Assembly: GCF_001401805.1 (NCBI RefSeq)
Contig: NZ_LKDW01000021.1
Coordinates: forward strand, 1-64,000
From: Pseudoalteromonas sp. P1-25
GTDB taxonomy: Bacteria > Pseudomonadota > Gammaproteobacteria > Enterobacterales > Alteromonadaceae
DNA: 64,000 nt
Direction: 5' to 3'
Both the position numbers and the translations under genes were made by a program. This document shows, one piece after another, positions 25,681 through 33,923 of this stretch. Positions within the stretch are counted from its first letter, which is position 1. Every line of letters begins with the position of its first letter. The notes under the pieces were generated by a model. The model did not search any database. It was not told the origin of the DNA and worked only from the letters and a program-made list of their open reading frames with translations.

Positions 25681-26364
25681 CTACTTTTTATGTAACTCAT
25701 TTGACATAGCAACAATATCAGCCATTACCCGCTTTTCACCTAAGTCAGCTAAAAAGTTTAAATGCTCAATAACCTTTACCTTTCTTAGATTTTCTAGTTT
25801 GTTTACACCACCAAGAGCCAACGCAGGAACGAATGCATACATTTCATCGGCTTCTAATGGGCCTAGGTTTTTTAGTGCATGCTCAAACAAAGGTTTTTCG
25901 TTAATGTCTTTTTGATCAAATGACTCTTTTCTTCGAACTGCAAAAAATAAATCAATTGAACGCTCCTCCCCTCGCTCCTTTAATTTTTCAGAATAATCTG
26001 TTGGAAAAATCATTCCAAAGTTTGAATTAACATCTATACTCTGACCTGATGTTTCCCCCCAAATAAGTAAATTTCCAAAAGCACTGCGACCAATTACATA
26101 ATATTTATCAACCCCATTATTTTCGCGTTTAGCGAATTCGGTGCCCTCAAGCCATGTTTGTAAAATATCATGGTAATCTTGTGGGTTTACTAACCAAAAA
26201 ATGCCATCACCCCATCCACAAAATCCATACTTTTGCCAGTATTCAAGCAAACGGTCAGGAAGTTTGCCTTTAAAAAAGTCAAGCGTTTCATTGGTTGGCA
26301 TTTTCGCTTTTATCGCGGGACCAAAGCCCGCATAATTATAAAAATTATCAAAAAACTTATTCAT
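25681..26364 (-). CDS. Tdi-like immunity protein (GAD-like and DUF1851 domains)
   Basis: A 227-residue cytoplasmic protein. The N-terminal half is GAD-like (LPDRLLEYWQKYGFCGWGDGIFWLVNPQDY) and the second half DUF1851-like (GRSAFGNLLIWGE, GPLEADEMYAFVPALALGG). This two-domain layout is that of Agrobacterium Tdi proteins, which neutralise Tde DNase effectors. Its ATG directly follows the Rhs TAA stop, so it is made together with its toxin. It should bind and block the HxxD nuclease domain of Rhs in the cytoplasm. Confidence 0.83.
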   Translation of the reverse strand: MNKFFDNFYNYAGFGPAIKAKMPTNETLDFFKGKLPDRLLEYWQKYGFCGWGDGIFWLVNPQDYHDILQTWLEGTEFAKRENNGVDKYYVIGRSAFGNLLIWGETSGQSIDVNSNFGMIFPTDYSEKLKERGEERSIDLFFAVRRKESFDQKDINEKPLFEHALKNLGPLEADEMYAFVPALALGGVNKLENLRKVKVIEHLNFLADLGEKRVMADIVAMSNELHKK

Positions 26365-29300
26365 TTATTTACACCTATGTAAATCTACATTCATCTTAGC
26401 ATCTGGTCCTATCTCTTCGAGTGCTTTTTGAGCCTGTTCGTCCATTACTTCTACACGGCTTGAAGCCAACTTATTGCTCGCATCATCTCTACCATTATTC
26501 TTCCACTGTGAACCAATTGACTTGTTGACACTTGCATCGCCTAAGTCCACTACACTATCATAACCGCCAGCTATCATATCAGGGTTGTGGAGAGCATTAA
26601 GGGTTTTCATGTCTACTTCAGCTAACTCTTTAGCCTTGTGAGCAGCTTCATCACCAAAAAACTCTCCACTAGCAATAAGTTCATCCGTATATTTATTTAT
26701 CAAATTATCTCGGAACTTTTCTCGTGCCTCTTGCTGAGCAGCACCAGTCCCTTTGCGGCCAATTTTTTTGTATGCCTCACGATTATTTAAGTACTCTTTA
26801 ACCGTCATATCATTAATGCCGTCTTGTTGGCCTTTCAATTGACGATCATATTCGGCTTCTGTACCTTTTACATTTTTCTTAAAGCATGCGACCTTATGAA
26901 GCTCCATTTTTATATCATCTTCATCGGATTGCAGTTTTTCTGTACTTTCGAAATTACTAGATAGCTCTTCAAGACTGTTATTATGAACGACAGTTTCGGA
27001 ATTTATTAACGCAGCCTCAGTTATACCACCTTTGGTTTTTCCTCCTGGGATCCATTCCCCATCGTATGCACCACCTTCGCGACCATTTGGAATATCATAC
27101 TCAAATCGCTCATCGCCAGGTTCGACTGTAATATAAGTAATTTCATCATTACTTAAGTCTGTGTTTTCGCCTAAACTAAGTTCATCTCTAAGTATTCTCC
27201 AATCATTTCCTGATTGAGTGTATTTAGCGATAATAGCGTCCATTTCACTTTTAAGCCCTACAAACTTTCTTGGCGGTAACGTGGGATATTCAGGGTTTAG
27301 CATCCAACTTTGAATAGATATAAAACCTGCACCTTGTTGATTAAACTGGGCTATATGTGCATCTATATATGATTGTGGTAAATATGTCGACGGATCTGGT
27401 CGCTCAGCTTTAGGAGTAAGTAACACTTCTTTTACCTTTTTGTAGCTATCCGCCGCTTCAGTGGTGCTATTAAAATGCCCTTTGGTATTTTTTAAAAATG
27501 TATTCCAGCCATTTTCCTTACAACTCAACCCAAACGGATCTACCCAATTCACCGGATTTGGCGCATATTGATAGTGGTTTATGCCACCAACCAAACCAAT
27601 CGGGTCTTGATTTATAAAGCGCTGCTGTTTGGGGCTGTAGTAGCGGTAGCGGTTGTAATGTAAGCCACTCTCTTCATCAAGGTATTGCCCTTGAAAACGG
27701 ATTGGCTGAGTGAAAGAGTCTTCTTTATTTGATTCTGCTTTTAACTCTTCATAACCATACACATCGGCTTGGTTTTCCCATACGACTTCTGCTTTGTTAT
27801 TGGTTACAAAACGTGGGGTGTTAAGTTGGTCTAGGTGGTAGTAGTACACCTCACCTTTTTTAATCAGTGCAACAGGATGAAATTGATTTGGCAGATTGAT
27901 ATACCACGTATATTCGCCGTGCTGGCATTCACCAATTAACTGGTCGTTATCCCAAATGTAGTCAATTTTACCGTGCTCGGTGTGCTTGGCAATTCGGCGG
28001 CCTAATGGGTCGTAGTCGTATTGCGTGAGCGTGCCGTTGTTGTTAAAACAGCTTAACTGGTTAAACGCGTTGTATTCACGGCGGGTTTTAATGCCTTTGC
28101 CGGTTTCGCGTATTTGGTTACCAAACTCGTCGTAGTAAAAGTCGCTGTCGCCAAAGTGTGTTAGGCGGTCGGCGTCGGTGGCACTGTTTATTGTGGTGTT
28201 GTTAGTGCCTTCATTATTTGCTACTGAGTCAGCGTTGCTACTATTTTTACTACTATTTTCACTACTATTTAGCGCTAATTCATTGTATTCGCTGTGCGTG
28301 GCGTGTGTTAAATCAATAGAAGAGCTGGCTGTATGTTCATTACTAGCTGCATCATGTTCTATACCCTGCTCGCCTATATCACTAGTGTCTGTACCGCTAA
28401 TGTCTGCATCGTTTGTGTTTGATTGAACAGTCTGACTTTGTGGGTTACCAAAGCTATCCCACTGGTAGTGTGTGGTTGTATCGGCACGTGAGCTTTCCAA
28501 TGTTTGTTGTATTAACTGGCCGAGGCTGTTGTATTCAAAATTAATGTTTTGGCTGCTTACGCCCTCGTTTTTACGGGCAATGAGCTGGTTTACGCTGTCG
28601 TAATTGTACGTACAGGTATCAAATAATGTTTGCGCTGGATGTGTAAGCTGTTGCTGCGTTAAACGGTTGAATACATCAAACTGTTGAGTAAGGGTAATAC
28701 TGTTACCAAACTGCTGGGTTTTAATATTACCTTGGCTGTCGTAGCTTAATGTTACGAGCGGCTTTGCAAGTTCAACCTCTTTGCTATTGGCTTGCTGTAA
28801 GTGAATAGCACTTAGCTGGCCAAACTGGTTGTAGCTGTATTTAAGCGTGGTTGAATCTGGCAGGGTAAGGGTTTGTCTTCTGCCGTAGTCGTCGTAACTG
28901 TATTGTAAGGTATGCGCTTGTTGCTGGTTATTAACTTGCTCGGCGCACAGTAGCCTACCGCCTTTATCAAAGCGTTGTTTAAGTGTTGATTGTGCATTAT
29001 GCGCACGCGTAATTTTACCTTGCAGGTTATAACTGTAGTAATTGGCGTTATTAACGATATGTGAGTCACTGGCAAGGCTTGCATGCTGCGCAGTTACACG
29101 GCCAAGGCTGTCGCGCTCTATTTTTACATGGCGTTTGTTGCTTTGCGTTACTGAGGCTAAGCGGTTACAGGCATCGTACTTATATTGCTGTAGCGTGCCA
29201 TCAAACCCGGTTATTTGTGTTGGGTTTTCGTTCGCGTCGTAACTTATGCGGTATACGTGGCCGTCGCTTCGCTCGATAGCTGTTAAGTTTCGCTCTTTGT

Positions 29301-31356
29301 CGTACGTTAAATGCAGTGCGCTGCCATCGGGCTGAATAACACAATGCGGCTGGCTTAGCCCTTCAAAGTGTTGCTCGGTGGTGTCGCCTTTGCTGTTTTG
29401 CGAGCTAATTAATCGCCCTGCTTCGTCGTAGCTAAAATTTTGATGCTGTTTATTTTCAGGCTCGTTTTCATCAAAGGCTATGGTTTGTGTAAGCTGGCCG
29501 TGCTCATTGTATTTATATTGGGTGAGTAAGCCTGCGTTGTTAATTGTGGCATTTACGCGGCCTAAGCTGTCGTAGCTGTAACGTATTAACTCATCGTTAT
29601 GGTGTTTTGCTAAAAGCTCGCCTTGCTCGTTCCAAATAAATTTGGTGATTTGGCCGTTTTTATTAATATGCTGGGTTAACTGGCCAAGCTTATCGTAGCT
29701 GTATAATGTGGTGCGGCCATCGCCAAAGGTTTCGCTTTGTAATAAGCCAGCCACACTGTATTTACGCGTAATGGTTTGGCCATCAGGTAAGGTAGTTAAT
29801 ACACGTTGCCCAAGTTGATTGTAGGCAAAATGCGTTTGGCTACCATCTGGCTGCGTTATTGTTTCTAATTGGCCATAAGGTGTATAGCTATAGCGCGTTG
29901 TGCTGTTATCGGGCTTAATTTCACTGAGCTTTTGGCCTTGCGCATTATATGTATATTGCCAAACGTTGCCGTTAGGGTCGGTATGTTTTACCAATTTACC
30001 TTGTGCGTTATGTACAAAGTGTTCTTTGTGGCCTCGAGAGTCTATACAGGTTGTTTCACCGCGCTCAAGGTTATATTCAAACTGGTAAGTATAGGTGTTG
30101 TTATCGCCCCACTGCTTTATACATTTAGCGCTAGGTGAGTAGCTATCCCACTCAAAATGATGGCTAAAGCCACTGGCTCGGGTACGCTTTGTTAATAAGT
30201 TAGCGGCGTTATAGGCGTAGCGCTCAGTTTCGTTTTGCTGATTAGTAGTCTTAACAAGGTTTTTGTTTTCGTCGTACTCGTAGCTTGCTAGTAATGGCGA
30301 TAGCAATTGCTGTTTGTTGTTTTTATCGGTGCAGTACGCTGCTATTTTGCTTAATAAACCTTGCGCGTTGTAGCTAATTATACAGCCACGTACTTTGTTT
30401 ACTTCTATGCGGTGTAGGCGCTCTTTTGCATCGTAATAAAACGCGATGCTTTGGCCTTTTTCGTTAATTATTTTTTCAAGCAACCATGCGCTTTCGCCTG
30501 GTTTAAACGTAAGGTGTTGGTCGTCTGGCGTTACTAGTACTTGCTTACCATTTGTTTGGTAATGTAGCGCAAGATTACTACTTAACTGATAGCTTGATTG
30601 GCCAGGCTTTACTTTTTCAAATTTATGTTTAGCGCCGTGCTCGTCTTGGTACTCTAACCAGTAGGTGCCTTTTTGCTTAGGGCCCACTTTTGGCGGTGGC
30701 AAGTAATGCTCCGTAAGGCTTGCCATAAAATCATGGCGCCAACCATTACCCATAGTTGTGCACACATCAGCATGAGATGAGCGGTACAAACGTCGCCACA
30801 CTAATTGGCGGCTGCCTGCTAGGGTAAAGTCGATAAGCGGGAGAATTTCTTCGCCAGAGAGCATTGATACCGGATCTGAGCGGCACTCTTGGTTTGTAAT
30901 GGGCTCTTCGCTTGCTGTGTTATTACTTGCAGCACCCGTATTTTTTGCAGGTGCTTGCGTTGCGCTTTTACCCGATGCGGTTGAGCTTGATTTTTTGTTC
31001 GACTTTTTGCCCGCTGCTCCGCTATTGGTATTATCGCTTACTTGAATGGCCGACTTTGCTTTTTGGTGGTAACACGTTACTGCGCCACTTATTAAGGCTT
31101 GGGTAAGTACACTTGCTGTTTCGCGGGCAGAGGCGCTACGTGGGCAGTTAATGCCTGCACTATTTAGTAAATTAATTACATCAAGACGTTTGGCAGCGTC
31201 ACCCGTTAACGCACCACCAATTTGGGCTATTTGCTGTTTAGCTGTATCTGGGGTGTTTGCCACACTTGGCGCATAACCTGACGGCGTTTGGCCTTTGCCA
31301 GCAACTAGGCAAATGGGGTAACTCGTTCCTTGTAAAACAACCGTATTACTTTGCAT
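26365..31356 (-). CDS. Rhs polymorphic toxin with C-terminal Tde-like DNase (Ntox15) domain
   Basis: A 1663-residue T6SS effector. Layout: an N-terminal unknown segment (about 1-105), a Ser/Lys/Ala-rich linker (about 110-155), a DUF6531-like start (DPVSMLSGEEIL), then many RHS/YD repeats (YDxxGR, YNxxGQL) to about 1245. A Ser/Asn/Thr-rich insert breaks the repeats at about 970-1063. The core ends in DPIGL...DPFGL (1251-1277), the self-cleavage region of Rhs proteins. The 386-residue tip has an unassigned part and a Tde-like toxin domain with the HxxD motif HNPD (1590-1593). It lacks its own PAAR domain; a separate PAAR gene lies upstream. It overlaps the preceding gene by TAATG and is followed at once by its immunity gene. 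Confidence 0.88.
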   Translation of the reverse strand: MQSNTVVLQGTSYPICLVAGKGQTPSGYAPSVANTPDTAKQQIAQIGGALTGDAAKRLDVINLLNSAGINCPRSASARETASVLTQALISGAVTCYHQKAKSAIQVSDNTNSGAAGKKSNKKSSSTASGKSATQAPAKNTGAASNNTASEEPITNQECRSDPVSMLSGEEILPLIDFTLAGSRQLVWRRLYRSSHADVCTTMGNGWRHDFMASLTEHYLPPPKVGPKQKGTYWLEYQDEHGAKHKFEKVKPGQSSYQLSSNLALHYQTNGKQVLVTPDDQHLTFKPGESAWLLEKIINEKGQSIAFYYDAKERLHRIEVNKVRGCIISYNAQGLLSKIAAYCTDKNNKQQLLSPLLASYEYDENKNLVKTTNQQNETERYAYNAANLLTKRTRASGFSHHFEWDSYSPSAKCIKQWGDNNTYTYQFEYNLERGETTCIDSRGHKEHFVHNAQGKLVKHTDPNGNVWQYTYNAQGQKLSEIKPDNSTTRYSYTPYGQLETITQPDGSQTHFAYNQLGQRVLTTLPDGQTITRKYSVAGLLQSETFGDGRTTLYSYDKLGQLTQHINKNGQITKFIWNEQGELLAKHHNDELIRYSYDSLGRVNATINNAGLLTQYKYNEHGQLTQTIAFDENEPENKQHQNFSYDEAGRLISSQNSKGDTTEQHFEGLSQPHCVIQPDGSALHLTYDKERNLTAIERSDGHVYRISYDANENPTQITGFDGTLQQYKYDACNRLASVTQSNKRHVKIERDSLGRVTAQHASLASDSHIVNNANYYSYNLQGKITRAHNAQSTLKQRFDKGGRLLCAEQVNNQQQAHTLQYSYDDYGRRQTLTLPDSTTLKYSYNQFGQLSAIHLQQANSKEVELAKPLVTLSYDSQGNIKTQQFGNSITLTQQFDVFNRLTQQQLTHPAQTLFDTCTYNYDSVNQLIARKNEGVSSQNINFEYNSLGQLIQQTLESSRADTTTHYQWDSFGNPQSQTVQSNTNDADISGTDTSDIGEQGIEHDAASNEHTASSSIDLTHATHSEYNELALNSSENSSKNSSNADSVANNEGTNNTTINSATDADRLTHFGDSDFYYDEFGNQIRETGKGIKTRREYNAFNQLSCFNNNGTLTQYDYDPLGRRIAKHTEHGKIDYIWDNDQLIGECQHGEYTWYINLPNQFHPVALIKKGEVYYYHLDQLNTPRFVTNNKAEVVWENQADVYGYEELKAESNKEDSFTQPIRFQGQYLDEESGLHYNRYRYYSPKQQRFINQDPIGLVGGINHYQYAPNPVNWVDPFGLSCKENGWNTFLKNTKGHFNSTTEAADSYKKVKEVLLTPKAERPDPSTYLPQSYIDAHIAQFNQQGAGFISIQSWMLNPEYPTLPPRKFVGLKSEMDAIIAKYTQSGNDWRILRDELSLGENTDLSNDEITYITVEPGDERFEYDIPNGREGGAYDGEWIPGGKTKGGITEAALINSETVVHNNSLEELSSNFESTEKLQSDEDDIKMELHKVACFKKNVKGTEAEYDRQLKGQQDGINDMTVKEYLNNREAYKKIGRKGTGAAQQEAREKFRDNLINKYTDELIASGEFFGDEAAHKAKELAEVDMKTLNALHNPDMIAGGYDSVVDLGDASVNKSIGSQWKNNGRDDASNKLASSRVEVMDEQAQKALEEIGPDAKMNVDLHRCK

Positions 31357-32207
31357 TAGTTGTGTACTTCCTCACTTATCCATAAGTATGATGCTGCGGC
31401 CTGATATTTTGCTTGTTCTTGAGAAATCACTAACGCGTGTTTAAAGTGATTTACAATAGCCGGACTTGAGGACAATTGATATAAATTGACAAGTCCTTCA
31501 AGCGCACCCATTTTACCTAATTTGTAATTAGGTAATTCATAATGTGTATGCTCATTAATTAAACTGCTGAGCCTTTGTAAATTAGTAAGCCATACGTCAC
31601 TTTGCTGATGTATGCCGTTACCTGGAGCAAAAATAAGATCTATATAGTCTTTATTATGCTGTGCAATATTTGAAAATATACCGCCTAGTTGGTCGTGCTT
31701 TATAAAATCGATTGAAGGGGCAAGCTCATGGCTTACTTGCATCCAGCCGCTTTTAACCGTTTCAATAGTCGCCAGTGCACCACCTACTCCTAAGTATACC
31801 CACTCATTGTTTTTATCGGCTTTATAGGTTGCGTCAATGGCTATAACATTTGCTTTAGCCCATTTTTTTTGCCCCACCATTTGCACTAACGTATTAGCAC
31901 CAACAGCACCATAAAATAATAAGTGCTCTACATGTTCAGAGAACAACTGTTTAAAACTTTTTGCTAAAAGCTGCTTTAGCTCATCTTGGTACGCCAGTGC
32001 TGGCAATAGCCATACAAGTGGCAAGTTTGAGTCTTCTACTTTTGCAAAAAGTTCTTTCGCTTTTACTATGCAATCATAAATACAGGCATTCCATGATTGC
32101 CAATTAATACCGTTAGGTGAGTTTGGAGTATCTGCATATAACAGTGTATCTATGTCTTGCGACAAAGGCGTAAAAAAACAGCTTACGTTTACGTTAAACG
32201 CCTTCAT
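31356..32207 (-). CDS. Degenerate ketoacyl-synthase-like protein of the Rhs operon
   Basis: A 283-residue cytoplasmic protein. The C-terminal half (FAPGNGIHQQSDVW ... LPNYKLGKMGALEGLVNLYQL) follows the spacing of the thiolase/ketoacyl-synthase fold (xHGTGT...D..E, then lpsxKxxxGHxxaAaG), but the catalytic His positions are replaced, so enzyme activity is unlikely. It overlaps the upstream gene by 4 bases and the Rhs start by TAATG, so it is tightly coupled to Rhs. A role as chaperone or adaptor that loads Rhs on PAAR/VgrG is an inference. The fold call is from pattern only. Confidence 0.55.
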   Translation of the reverse strand: MKAFNVNVSCFFTPLSQDIDTLLYADTPNSPNGINWQSWNACIYDCIVKAKELFAKVEDSNLPLVWLLPALAYQDELKQLLAKSFKQLFSEHVEHLLFYGAVGANTLVQMVGQKKWAKANVIAIDATYKADKNNEWVYLGVGGALATIETVKSGWMQVSHELAPSIDFIKHDQLGGIFSNIAQHNKDYIDLIFAPGNGIHQQSDVWLTNLQRLSSLINEHTHYELPNYKLGKMGALEGLVNLYQLSSSPAIVNHFKHALVISQEQAKYQAAASYLWISEEVHN

Positions 32208-33229
32208 GCTTGCGCCTCAGCTTTTACATTTTTAGCCATCGATTTATAGTAGGTATACAAATTGAATATTGCTTGGCTATAACAGTCCATTGCCGACATT
32301 TCTATTGCGTTTAACTTATGATTAAGTGCTTTACCGGCTACTAACCGTTGTACGCAAAGCTTTTCCTCGTATTTAGGCCAATTTTGCTGTAACTGCTGCT
32401 TGAAGGCATCTAGTGCTTGTTGTTCAGCATTAAACGCACTTAATTGAATGTCATAGCTTACGAGTAAGTCGAGCTTATCACCAAGCATACGCCTTATTAG
32501 GGCAATAATAGCTGTTGGGTTTTCTACTTGGTTTAACGACATACACGCTAAGGGCACTAGCTTTACATAGCCACTTTGTAATAGCACATGCAACGTATCA
32601 TCTACTGTTAAAACGTGGCTTGCGTAGTTACTTAACGCGTTTACCTGTTCCCAACTTAGTGATAATAAAAAAAGCGACATTAACGGTGAATTAACAAGCC
32701 CACTTTTATATAGCTCATCAAACACATGTTTTAGCAATTTTATATTGGCATTAGGGTTGAATGCGCTGATAAGCGCGACTGTTTCGGCTGTTGTTACCTC
32801 TTGTTCAGCGCTATTAGCTAACGCAAAATAAAGAGTATTTAAATCAATTAATGCAATTAAATTAAAGCTGTGTTGCTGTAATAAAACTTTATAAATAACT
32901 GCCTTTGCTAAGCCATGCAAGGACGGGCTGTTTAGCAAAGCGTTTATAAAAGCAAGGTTAATTGTTTGCGGTAAATTAGCCATCACTTCTATGCATGCCT
33001 GAGAAATTACATCAAGACTCTGTTTGCTAGTTACTAAAGCACTAAGTTGAGTTAAATCGGGCTGGGTAAAACATTGAGGAGTATTGTTTTTTTTAGCGGT
33101 TAACCAGGTTATTTCTAACAGCTTTTTTTTGAGCGTTTTTACATAGCCTACAGAAGTAAAAGGGCAGCACTGCGCCTTACTTATATGGAGCAATTGTGCT
33201 TGATGATTACTTAAGTAGGTAGACAGCAA
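32204..33229 (-). CDS. Helical protein of unknown function between PAAR and Rhs
   Basis: A 341-residue, largely alpha-helical protein rich in Leu, Ala and Gln with HEAT-like helix pairs (LSALVTSKQSLDVISQACIEVMANL, SLSWEQVNALSNYASHVLTVDD). No signal peptide, no membrane segment and no recognised family. It starts 2 bases after the PAAR stop and overlaps the next gene by 4 bases (ATGA). This coupling suggests that it works with PAAR and Rhs, perhaps as an adaptor or chaperone. Confidence 0.55.
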   Translation of the reverse strand: MLSTYLSNHQAQLLHISKAQCCPFTSVGYVKTLKKKLLEITWLTAKKNNTPQCFTQPDLTQLSALVTSKQSLDVISQACIEVMANLPQTINLAFINALLNSPSLHGLAKAVIYKVLLQQHSFNLIALIDLNTLYFALANSAEQEVTTAETVALISAFNPNANIKLLKHVFDELYKSGLVNSPLMSLFLLSLSWEQVNALSNYASHVLTVDDTLHVLLQSGYVKLVPLACMSLNQVENPTAIIALIRRMLGDKLDLLVSYDIQLSAFNAEQQALDAFKQQLQQNWPKYEEKLCVQRLVAGKALNHKLNAIEMSAMDCYSQAIFNLYTYYKSMAKNVKAEAQA

Positions 33230-33231
33230 AA

Positions 33232-33522
33232 TTAGCCACCTATTAATACAGTAGGGTTGCCAACTACAATTTTTCCGCCGTGGGAGCTATCATCACCCAT
33301 TCGAGCTGCGGGTTTACCGTTAATTTTTACGCTACCAGAGCCTGACTTTATGCTGTCGGGTGGGCCAACACATACTAACATATCGCCTTTACGTGCCGCA
33401 GGCATTCCACCTATTAATACATTAGCAGAGCCAACCACAACAGGGCCGCCAACATGAGGGACTGTACCTGTTGTTTTAGGACATACATGCATATGACCAA
33501 TTGTAGCTGCGGGCTTACCCAT
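33232..33522 (-). CDS. PAAR-domain spike-tip protein
   Basis: A 96-residue PAAR protein that caps the VgrG trimer as the sharpened tip of the T6SS spike. It has repeated motifs PAATIGHMHVCPKT, GGMPAARKGDMLVCVG and GKPAARMGDDSSHGG, with the conserved His and Cys residues (HVC, LVC, SHGG) that bind Zn. It stands alone, with no fused toxin, so the Rhs protein encoded two genes later is presumably attached to it. Strong AAGGAG ribosome site 8 bases before the ATG. Confidence 0.93.
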   Translation of the reverse strand: MGKPAATIGHMHVCPKTTGTVPHVGGPVVVGSANVLIGGMPAARKGDMLVCVGPPDSIKSGSGSVKINGKPAARMGDDSSHGGKIVVGNPTVLIGG

Positions 33523-33559
33523 AAAGACTCCTTGTCTTATTTACTTTTTAACAATAAAC

Positions 33560-33916
33560 CTAATCAAATAAAGGAATAATTAATAACTTACTTTGAGCAA
33601 CTAAACCCGATAACGTATCAATTAATTCCGCTTTATTATAATCAGAAATAGATACAGAGCTTTGCAAAGCATATTGATACAAAGCGGCTATAACATCTTC
33701 ACTATTTAATGCGTTATGTAAATTACTTAAAAACTGATTAGCGTAATAACCGTTCATCGCTTTTAAATGCATTAATGCAGGATTTAGCAACGGATCATCT
33801 GGCCTATTTATTGGCAAACAAATTAAATAAGGCAATCCATAACGACAATATACAACATGTCCATTATTATTAACTCCGTTTCTATACCCTGAGTAAAAGC
33901 TATTTATTATTTCCAT
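33560..33916 (-). CDS. Small unknown protein between VgrG and PAAR
   Basis: A 118-residue soluble protein (start MEIINSFYSGYRNG) with an aromatic N-terminal part and a helical C-terminal part ending in LLIIPLFD. It starts 7 bases after the vgrG stop. No recognised family. Its position suggests an adaptor or stabiliser of the VgrG-PAAR spike. Confidence 0.55.
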   Translation of the reverse strand: MEIINSFYSGYRNGVNNNGHVVYCRYGLPYLICLPINRPDDPLLNPALMHLKAMNGYYANQFLSNLHNALNSEDVIAALYQYALQSSVSISDYNKAELIDTLSGLVAQSKLLIIPLFD

Positions 33917-33923
33917 AATTGCA

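Noticed and set aside
28178-28426. 82-codon plus-strand frame inside Rhs
   Set aside because: It is the antisense of the Ser/Asn/Thr-rich insert; its hydrophobic look comes from the complement of those codons.
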